DNA of 32,913 nucleotides from positions 1-32,913 of the IMG/VR virus record IMGVR_UViG_3300027896_000135. One strand, 5' to 3'. The first letter of the stretch is position 1; each line of letters starts with the position of its first letter. Both the position numbers and the translations under genes were made by a program. This document shows, one piece after another, positions 28,114 through 32,913 of the stretch. Below the pieces are notes generated by a model. The model was given only the letters and a program-made list of their open reading frames with translations. It did no database searches and was not told where the DNA came from. The DNA comes from a virus.

Positions 28114-29556
28114 TTAGTTTAGTTGTTTACTAACTTCTTTTTTTCTTTGTTTCAAGATTTTTTTAAGTTCATCGGCTTCTTTTTCTGCTAATAAAGAAAC
28201 CTTTTTTGCATCTTTTCTTTGTGTATAGTAATCTGTTAAAATTGTTGATAATAGAGGGTCATAAGATGCATCAAAGACTGCTCCACTATAAGTTTTAATT
28301 TGATCAGCTTTTGGCACATGATTTTTGTCTTTAAACAAGAAATTTTCTATAGATATTTTAAACTGTCGTTGAATGCTTGGATATAGAGAGCTAAAATCAA
28401 ATATTGCTACCCATGGATATATGCCTCTTATAGGCTCAAAAACAAAAGCTCCTTCATATTGCTCTCTTTCTTTTGATTCTTCTCTTTTTGGAAATATTTG
28501 TCCACGTTTATATGCATATCTTGTTAACGTAGCTTCTAGCATTGCAATTGGTGAAAATGCTGTCATTGCTTCTACTCGAGTGATATTTCCTAAGCCTAAA
28601 AATGTTGCCATTGTCTTTAGCTTTAAGTCTAGAAGCTCTATAAGAACCGTGTCAATGCAATTATATATAATATACTTTACATAATCTTTGTTATACATGT
28701 CTTGAAGATTTCCAGAATATTGCAATTTTTTGATTCCTAATGCTTCTTCAGAAACAAAATCTAGAGTGTCATTTTCTTTAACTTCAATAGTTCTATCCCA
28801 TTTTTGATAGATTGCCATGTAATCAATTATCAATTTATGTTGTGGCAGCATTATCTCAACACTTTCGTTATGATCTTTTATTTTTTGTGGAAACCATTGT
28901 CCTGTCGGAGATAACCAGTCTACATTTAAATTTAATTTCTTGCATCTGTTCATCATATATCTCCAATCATATCCCCAGAAATTCCATCCAGTTATCAAAA
29001 TAGCTTGTCTTGCATAATTATAGAGAAAATCATAAAGCATATCTGCTTCATTTTTGTGATATTTATAAATGAAGTTGTACTTCTTATCAGATTTCGAGAT
29101 ATGCTCATTTATGCCACGTTCAATTTCAGCACATTCTTCACCTGATAAAATCTTATTGCCAAATGTAACGATGTCAGGATATTGTGAAAAAGAAATGCTA
29201 TTAATTCTATTATTTGCAGTTGAAGGTTCAGCAAATCCTTCATCTGTGACTTCAACTTCAATATCACAAGCAGATAATATCGGCATGTTTGCTTCGAACA
29301 AATGAGCTGTAGCATCTTCACCTGCATCCATGAAAAACTCTTGAATTCTGTGTCTATTTATAAACTGAGTTGCAATCTTTCTTACCGGTCTAAAATCCCA
29401 AGAAAGCAATCCAGGAATTCCTCTATTCTTTTGAGCATATGCATAGATATATTGATGTGAAGGTGGAATAACTAGTTGTGTAAACCCGATTGTCCCATCT
29501 ATTTTAACATAAGAAATTATAAGTTTTCCTTGGCGCTGCTCAATATTTAAAATCAT
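28114..29556 (-). CDS. B-family DNA polymerase, exonuclease and motif A half (gp43A-like)
   Basis: The 480-residue protein is T4-type polymerase: 3'-5' exonuclease motifs DIE (Asp98/Glu100), GWNFWGYDWRY (Asp197) and YNCIDT (Asp302), then palm motif A DFSSLYPSI at 387-395. It stops at KKEVSKQLN, just before where motif B (KxxxNSLYG) is expected. Motif C (DTD) is absent too, and neither motif is found anywhere in the window. In some T4-related Aeromonas phages gene 43 is naturally split at this point into 43A and 43B, which work as a complex. So the partner is either elsewhere in the genome or lost at an assembly join. The codon use is normal, with no sign of decay. Confidence 0.9.
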   Translation of the reverse strand: MILNIEQRQGKLIISYVKIDGTIGFTQLVIPPSHQYIYAYAQKNRGIPGLLSWDFRPVRKIATQFINRHRIQEFFMDAGEDATAHLFEANMPILSACDIEVEVTDEGFAEPSTANNRINSISFSQYPDIVTFGNKILSGEECAEIERGINEHISKSDKKYNFIYKYHKNEADMLYDFLYNYARQAILITGWNFWGYDWRYMMNRCKKLNLNVDWLSPTGQWFPQKIKDHNESVEIMLPQHKLIIDYMAIYQKWDRTIEVKENDTLDFVSEEALGIKKLQYSGNLQDMYNKDYVKYIIYNCIDTVLIELLDLKLKTMATFLGLGNITRVEAMTAFSPIAMLEATLTRYAYKRGQIFPKREESKEREQYEGAFVFEPIRGIYPWVAIFDFSSLYPSIQRQFKISIENFLFKDKNHVPKADQIKTYSGAVFDASYDPLLSTILTDYYTQRKDAKKVSLLAEKEADELKKILKQRKKEVSKQLN

Positions 29557-29567
29557 ATGTTTTTATA

Positions 29568-29969
29568 TTATAAAGATGAGACGAGAAAAGATTCATCTTT
29601 TTTAATTTCTTCAAATGGATGTGTGTCTAAGTACAAGCACATTTCTTCTATAGTGCTGAATATAAAAACTGGAATTTTTAATGATCTAGCATAAGCTTCC
29701 TCTTTATCAGCACCAGAGCTTGTGATTTCTATGCCATCTCTTACAGGCTTTATTCTGATAAGAACATCGCATAATACTAAAAACTCATTATCTAGTGCAT
29801 ACCAGTCTTCTTCTTTACGATAGTGGCGAAGATGTTGATAATGAGAGAGCAAAGGAGTGTACGGCGCATAGCCTCTGTCCATAAGCTCATTTGCTATGTC
29901 AATCTGCAAATTAACATTTTGTTCCTTGTCTCCATTAGTGTAAGGAGACGCTACATAAATGCGAACCAC
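29568..29969 (-). CDS. Nucleoside 2-deoxyribosyltransferase-like protein (DUF4406 type)
   Basis: The 133-residue protein, from a GTG at 29969, starts VRIYVASPYTNGDKEQNV, the Rossmann-like start of this family. ALDNEFLVLCDVLIRIKP and SSGADKEEAYARSLKIPVF (Ser85, Asp88, Glu90) match the substrate site of deoxyribosyltransferase-like proteins. These move deoxyribose between bases or hydrolyse nucleotides; the phage form may change the nucleotide pool. It lies among polymerase and dUTPase genes, which fits. Confidence 0.75.
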   Translation of the reverse strand: MVRIYVASPYTNGDKEQNVNLQIDIANELMDRGYAPYTPLLSHYQHLRHYRKEEDWYALDNEFLVLCDVLIRIKPVRDGIEITSSGADKEEAYARSLKIPVFIFSTIEEMCLYLDTHPFEEIKKDESFLVSSL

Positions 29970-29974
29970 GTCGT

Positions 29975-30193
29975 TTATGAGTTTAATTGTTGAACTTTAG
30001 GCTTTTCTACATCTTCGACCAATATTCCAAGATCTGTTAATGTTTTAACAGCTAATACATAACTTAATGATTCACCAACTCCAGGATTTGATAGAACCAA
30101 ATCTACCATTGTTTGTAATGTGTTTTGACACACAGGATTATCATAGTGATATTCCTTTTCTACTTTTTGTAATTTTTTAAAATCGATTTTCAT
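29975..30193 (-). CDS. 72-residue hypothetical protein
   Basis: It starts MKIDFKKLQKVEKEYHYDNP and continues as helices (QNTLQTMVDLVLSNPGVGES, YVLAVKTLTDLGILVEDVEK). It is 1 nt after the upstream gene and 5 nt before the deoxyribosyltransferase-like gene. No family recognised. Confidence 0.55.
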   Translation of the reverse strand: MKIDFKKLQKVEKEYHYDNPVCQNTLQTMVDLVLSNPGVGESLSYVLAVKTLTDLGILVEDVEKPKVQQLNS

Positions 30194-30194
30194 A

Positions 30195-30422
30195 TTATTT
30201 TCTTTTTTTAATTAATAAATCTAAGAAAGATTTTGCTGCTTGATTGGCAATTTGATGCACATCTTCATTATTTATATAGCCGTGCATCTTTCCTTTTCTT
30301 TTTCTTGCATATTCATCTTTAAATTGCATGGCTATATTAGCTTGATATGCATAATAAAGTTCTGAATCTTTTTTTAAAGCTTTTGTTAAAGTCTTAATTG
30401 ACTTTTGAAGTTTTGTTTTCAT
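30195..30422 (-). CDS. 75-residue basic helical phage protein
   Basis: It starts MKTKLQKSIKTLTKALKKDS and holds ELYYAYQANIAMQFKDEYAR and VHQIANQAAKSFLDLLIKK. The pattern resembles a small conserved protein I associate with large phages, without known function. It sits between the dUTPase gene and the 72-aa gene. Confidence 0.6.
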   Translation of the reverse strand: MKTKLQKSIKTLTKALKKDSELYYAYQANIAMQFKDEYARKRKGKMHGYINNEDVHQIANQAAKSFLDLLIKKRK

Positions 30423-30437
30423 GATGTATTTTTTTAA

Positions 30438-30974
30438 TTATTTTTTATCTGATGATCCGAAGCCTTTTGATCCTCGGCTTGTTTCTTTTCCATAAAATTC
30501 TGATATAGTTTGTTCTTCTACAATTGATATATATGAATTGATTATTGGCATTTCTATAAATTGTACTATTTTCATGCCTGCTGTAATTGTGACAGTCATA
30601 TTACTTGTGTTTATTAAGCTTAAGTGAATTTCCCCCTGATAATCGGTGTCAACCACAGCACTCCCGACGATCAATCCAAGATTTGCAGCCACACCAGATT
30701 TATTGAATGCAATTAAAGCTCGATGATCTCCGGCCATTTGACAATGAATGCCTGATGGAATCAAAACTCTTTGTTGAGGATACAATACAAATGATTTATC
30801 TTTTATAAAATTCATGATTTTAAATTCTGACATCCATGAATTTTTACTTGCTAAATCTTTGATAAATATCGGAGTAAATTCAGGAACATAGAAATCTATA
30901 CCAGCGTCCGTCTGATTCGCTCGAGTAGGAGATTTAACTTCTCTTGTTTTAAGGAATTTGATTGTTTCTGTCAT
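30438..30974 (-). CDS. dut: dUTPase (deoxyuridine 5'-triphosphate nucleotidohydrolase)
   Basis: The 178-residue protein has all five trimeric-dUTPase motifs: DAGIDFYVPE at 23-32, NKSGVAANLG at 91-100, GSAVVDTDYQGEIHL at 104-118 (with the catalytic Asp), GMKIVQFI at 133-140 and RGSKGFGSS at 167-175. It turns dUTP to dUMP, keeping uracil out of DNA and feeding dTMP synthesis. It is somewhat longer than the usual 150 because of an insert at about 37-60 (KDLASKNSWMSEFKIMNFIK). Its start codon lies within a perfect 10-bp inverted repeat, which may control its translation or transcription. Confidence 0.95.
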   Translation of the reverse strand: MTETIKFLKTREVKSPTRANQTDAGIDFYVPEFTPIFIKDLASKNSWMSEFKIMNFIKDKSFVLYPQQRVLIPSGIHCQMAGDHRALIAFNKSGVAANLGLIVGSAVVDTDYQGEIHLSLINTSNMTVTITAGMKIVQFIEMPIINSYISIVEEQTISEFYGKETSRGSKGFGSSDKK

Positions 30975-30998
30975 ATAATTTGTTTGTTATTATATGAC
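30970..30998 (-). promoter_or_regulatory. Perfect inverted repeat over the dut start codon
   Basis: Arms GTCATATAAT (30970-30979) and ATTATATGAC (30989-30998) are exact complements with a 9-nt spacer; the dut ATG (30974) is inside one arm. As RNA it would hide the start codon in a hairpin; as DNA it could be an operator. The minus-strand TATAAT in the arm could also serve as a promoter element. Confidence 0.65.
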
Positions 30999-31026
30999 AA
31001 GGAGATTTAAAGTTTTAAGAAATAAC

Positions 31027-31254
31027 TTATTTTTTATTGCTTTGTCCTGACATACTCAGGCCAATGGCAATTGCTTGACGTCTGCCAGCTTCAGTTTTAG
31101 GCACTTTCTTTTTTGAACGTCCTATATGTTGCTCACCGGATTTCCAATGATGCATCACTTCATGAAATTTTTTCTCTTTTCCTTTTTTTGTTGTAGGAAT
31201 TTTTCTTTTTTCATTAAGAAAATCATCTACTGATTCATTAACTAACTTTTCCAT
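31027..31254 (-). CDS. Tagged DUF6496-like basic protein
   Basis: I choose the ATG at 31254 because the tag MEKLVNESVDDFLNEKRK begins there and the spacing to the next gene upstream is 4 nt; a longer frame would overlap it. The rest (EVMHHWKSGEQHIGRSKKKV, AGRRQAIAIGLSMSG) matches the MHxxKxGxLxSGS...RQAIAIALS pattern of DUF6496. The protein is 75 residues and very basic, fitting DNA association in the head. Tag ends L-N-E, then K. Confidence 0.75.
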   Translation of the reverse strand: MEKLVNESVDDFLNEKRKIPTTKKGKEKKFHEVMHHWKSGEQHIGRSKKKVPKTEAGRRQAIAIGLSMSGQSNKK

Positions 31255-31258
31255 ATTT

Positions 31259-31534
31259 TTAAAATGCATTTTTAATAAATTTTTCAGAACCTCGTCCTGT
31301 AGGATTAATCCCAGCTTTTTTACTTGCTTTTGCGAATGATTCTCTACGACGTTCCATTTCATCTTGTCCATAATAATATTGATCTAATAAAGTTTGATCA
31401 ATTTCTTTATCATTTGTAACATTCATTTCTCGTCTTAATTCTTTCATTTCTTGTTCAGCCCGTCTATTAAAAGCACGCCCTCGTTTTGCTTCATTTATGA
31501 ATTCTTCTAAGCTTTCATTAACTAGATTTTCCAT
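31259..31534 (-). CDS. Tagged basic helical protein (MENLVNESLEEFINE)
   Basis: The 91-residue protein has the tag MENLVNESLEEFINEAKRGR, then basic/acidic helices (RRAEQEMKELRREMNVTNDK) and YYYGQDEMERRRESFAKASK. The tag ends I-N-E, then A, a good match to a gp21-type site. It sits between two other tagged genes, each separated by about 4 nt. Function unknown; likely a packaged internal protein by analogy with T4 internal proteins. Confidence 0.7.
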   Translation of the reverse strand: MENLVNESLEEFINEAKRGRAFNRRAEQEMKELRREMNVTNDKEIDQTLLDQYYYGQDEMERRRESFAKASKKAGINPTGRGSEKFIKNAF

Positions 31535-31537
31535 ATA

Positions 31538-31753
31538 TTATTTCTTTTTCTTTTTTGCAATACGTCTGAGATTTTTCGCCATATTGTATCGCTTGCTACC
31601 TTTGGGACAACTAGGCCCACCAAAATTGCTCCCAGAACAAACGCCTTCTGTCCCTCTTTTTTTCACATCTTTGAAAGCACCTTGTATCCACTTAGATTTC
31701 TTTTTTCCTTCATTCAGGAATTCATCTAATGATTCATTTACATACTTTGCCAT
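31538..31753 (-). CDS. Tagged basic Gly/Cys-rich protein (MAKYVNESLDEFLNE)
   Basis: The 71-residue protein has the tag MAKYVNESLDEFLNEGKKKS, then KWIQGAFKDVKKRGTEGVCS and a Gly/Cys segment, ending in a very basic tail (NLRRIAKKKKK). It is the first gene of a three-gene tagged set (31753-31027). The tag ends L-N-E, then G. A late-type TATAAAATA stands 11 nt before the ATG. A basic, DNA-binding internal protein is the best guess. Confidence 0.7.
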   Translation of the reverse strand: MAKYVNESLDEFLNEGKKKSKWIQGAFKDVKKRGTEGVCSGSNFGGPSCPKGSKRYNMAKNLRRIAKKKKK

Positions 31754-31764
31754 TTTTATATTTT

Positions 31765-31773
31765 TATTTTATA
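31765..31773 (-). promoter_or_regulatory. Late-type promoter variant TATAAAATA
   Basis: Minus-strand AGATATATAAAATAAAAA, one A longer than the TATAAATA core, 11 nt before the ATG at 31753. The AGATATATAAA block is shared with the sites before 22407, 23150 and 23718. Confidence 0.45.
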
Positions 31774-31776
31774 TAT

Positions 31777-32913
31777 CTAAAACATTCCATAATATTCTAT
31801 AATATCACCTGCATGTAATGTGCTACTGATTCTCTTATCCTTAAGTAAAAGCTTTATCATTTTTAAACCTTCGGGAGAATTTTTCGGCGCCCATGTCAAT
31901 AACGCTGAGCCTATGTGTGAATAAAAATTGGTGTAAGCAGCTCTGGGTTCTATATTCAACCTCGAGTCCTTCAACAATTCTTTGACAACATTATAATGAT
32001 TAGCTTGAATTGCGTGTCTTAATGCAAAATTATTTTCTGTGCTTGGGTCCACTCTTGGATCTTTCAACAACAGCTTAACAATTTCCAGATTAGTTGTGTC
32101 ACCTTCATTATAATATGCGTAAGATGCATGTCTGATCGCTGAATTGTCCTGCACTGTAGGGTCAGCGCCTTCATCTAATGCCTCTTTGACAAGCCATGTG
32201 ATCCCGTACATGTATCCCGCAATCAGCTTTTGATCAGGCTCGGCTTTTTTGGCGCCTTCCTTGACAAGCCAATCAATTTTATGACTACCACCATAGTTCA
32301 ATAATTTATGAGCGCTGAGGTCTTTTTCTTCTAATGCCAATTTTATCAGCCAATCTATTTTATGTGTACATCCAGCTTCAAATTTAATGCTAGGATCTAT
32401 ATGTTCTTCAGAGACAGCTTCTCTGATGACCCAATCTAAGTTGTTTTTGCATCCGAACAAAAACTTGTCTAATGTTGACAGATCTTTAATAGATTGTCTC
32501 ATTTCATCTTCAGATCTTGGTGTAAGATGCTTGATGCTTTCATTGACTTTTTTTGTTACATCTCGTTTTAGCAGCTTCACCACTTCAGCATGCCCATTGT
32601 TGCTTGCCCACCACAATGCCAAATCATCTCTTGCATGCACATTTGCTCCAGCATTAAGCAGCAGCTTCACCATCTCAGCATGCCCATAGTAGCTTGCATT
32701 TTGTAAAGCCCCATCATCCCATGCATGCACATCTGCTCCAGCATCTAGCAGCACCTTCACCATCTCAGCATGCCCATTATCGCTTGCCATTCGTAAAGCA
32801 TAATCATTTATTGCATGCACATCTGCTCCAGCATCCAACAACAATTGCACCACTTCAACATGCCCATTGCCGCTTGCCCATCGCAGAGCCTCATCATTAT
32901 CTGCATGCACATC
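31777..32913 (-). CDS. Ankyrin-repeat fusion protein with an internal tag (5' end outside window)
   Basis: The frame is open to the window end and joins 1-358 in frame through the terminal repeat. From the N-terminus it has several near-identical ankyrin units (GHAEMVKVLLDAGADVHA), then KLLKRDVTKKVNESIKHLTP (bases near 32570-32510), which is the shared tag in mid-protein with no start codon. After it comes a second half: four degenerate units with the core IDWLVKEA, then ankyrin-like units (TNLEIVKLLLKDPRVDP, HYNVVKELLKDSRLN). This looks like two tandem tagged ankyrin genes fused by loss of the first stop. It ends IIEYYGMF. Function unknown. Confidence 0.85.
   Translation of the reverse strand, partial: DVHADNDEALRWASGNGHVEVVQLLLDAGADVHAINDYALRMASDNGHAEMVKVLLDAGADVHAWDDGALQNASYYGHAEMVKLLLNAGANVHARDDLALWWASNNGHAEVVKLLKRDVTKKVNESIKHLTPRSEDEMRQSIKDLSTLDKFLFGCKNNLDWVIREAVSEEHIDPSIKFEAGCTHKIDWLIKLALEEKDLSAHKLLNYGGSHKIDWLVKEGAKKAEPDQKLIAGYMYGITWLVKEALDEGADPTVQDNSAIRHASYAYYNEGDTTNLEIVKLLLKDPRVDPSTENNFALRHAIQANHYNVVKELLKDSRLNIEPRAAYTNFYSHIGSALLTWAPKNSPEGLKMIKLLLKDKRISSTLHAGDIIEYYGMF
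32787..32913. repeat. 127-bp terminal direct repeat (copy of 1-127)
   Basis: Second copy of the exact terminal overlap; see the entry at 1-127. Both copies lie in the same ankyrin frame. Confidence 0.95.

Noticed and set aside
32580-32913. Regular repeats that at first look like a CRISPR array
   Set aside because: The 99-bp period, open reading frame and GHAEVVKLLLDAGADVHA translation show ankyrin coding repeats; spacers are not unique.
1-32913. Complete circular plasmid or small phage
   Set aside because: No replication initiator, partition, terminase or capsid gene is visible, the polymerase lacks its second half, and the closing overlap lies in repeats.
1-32913. tRNA or rRNA genes
   Set aside because: I saw no convincing cloverleaf or rRNA-like stretch by eye; a dedicated scan would be needed to exclude a tRNA.

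Overview
This window looks like part of a large tailed-phage genome (T4-like/jumbo type), probably from a phage of a Bacteroidota host. It is AT-rich, roughly two thirds A+T by eye. About 60 short genes are packed tightly, nearly all on the minus strand, and many overlap as ATGA. It carries phage replication and nucleotide genes: a B-family DNA polymerase exonuclease/palm half, a B12-type ribonucleotide reductase, dUTPase, an NAD+ DNA ligase, an ATP-type ligase, an IMPDH/GMP-reductase family enzyme and a Dam methylase. I see no terminase, portal, capsid, tail tube or ribosomal gene, so it is not a complete virus. The host call rests on several minus-strand promoters with the Bacteroidota -7 element TAnnTTTG and on the lack of clear Shine-Dalgarno sites; it is an inference.

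The first 127 bases are identical to the last 127, inside ankyrin-repeat coding sequence and in frame. This is what a contig closed on a 127-mer overlap would look like. It may be a real circle or a false join across ankyrin repeats. Joined, it gives one 455-residue ankyrin protein.

Layout: 1-1953 is an operon with a coiled-coil protein, a 55-aa protein, a ligase, a membrane protein and an ankyrin protein. 2111-4680 is an island of unusual genes: a TnpB-like RuvC nuclease, a PD-(D/E)XK-like nuclease and a SiaC-like (DUF1987) regulator. 4685-6017 holds an ankyrin protein and Dam. 6158-10731 is a run of tiny genes under three promoters of one family. 10798-15318 is an operon from a papain-like protein through LigA to an ankyrin protein. 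15355-18013 holds a metallopeptidase and tail-fibre-like proteins. 18056-20072 holds the IMPDH/GMPR enzyme and a GIY-YIG homing endonuclease on the opposite strand. 20067-24182 is a group of proteins with a shared N-terminal tag and T4-late-type promoters. 24259-27942 is a ribonucleotide reductase split by a split intein with a free-standing endonuclease between the halves. 28114-30974 holds the split polymerase, a deoxyribosyltransferase-like protein and dUTPase. 31027-32913 holds more tagged proteins and the ankyrin fusion.

The most interesting pattern is a short N-terminal peptide (M-x-A-K-L/F-V-N/K-E-S, often followed by I-K-H-L-T-P-R-S-E-E-E) shared by about fourteen otherwise unrelated proteins, including four ankyrin proteins. 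Several of these genes have TATAAATA-type late promoters, and several tags end in (L/I)-N-E, which fits a T4 gp21-type prohead protease site. I propose that it is a capsid-targeting tag that loads a cargo set, including ankyrin effectors, into the virion. The second highlight is the fractured ribonucleotide reductase; the third is the TnpB-like/SiaC island.
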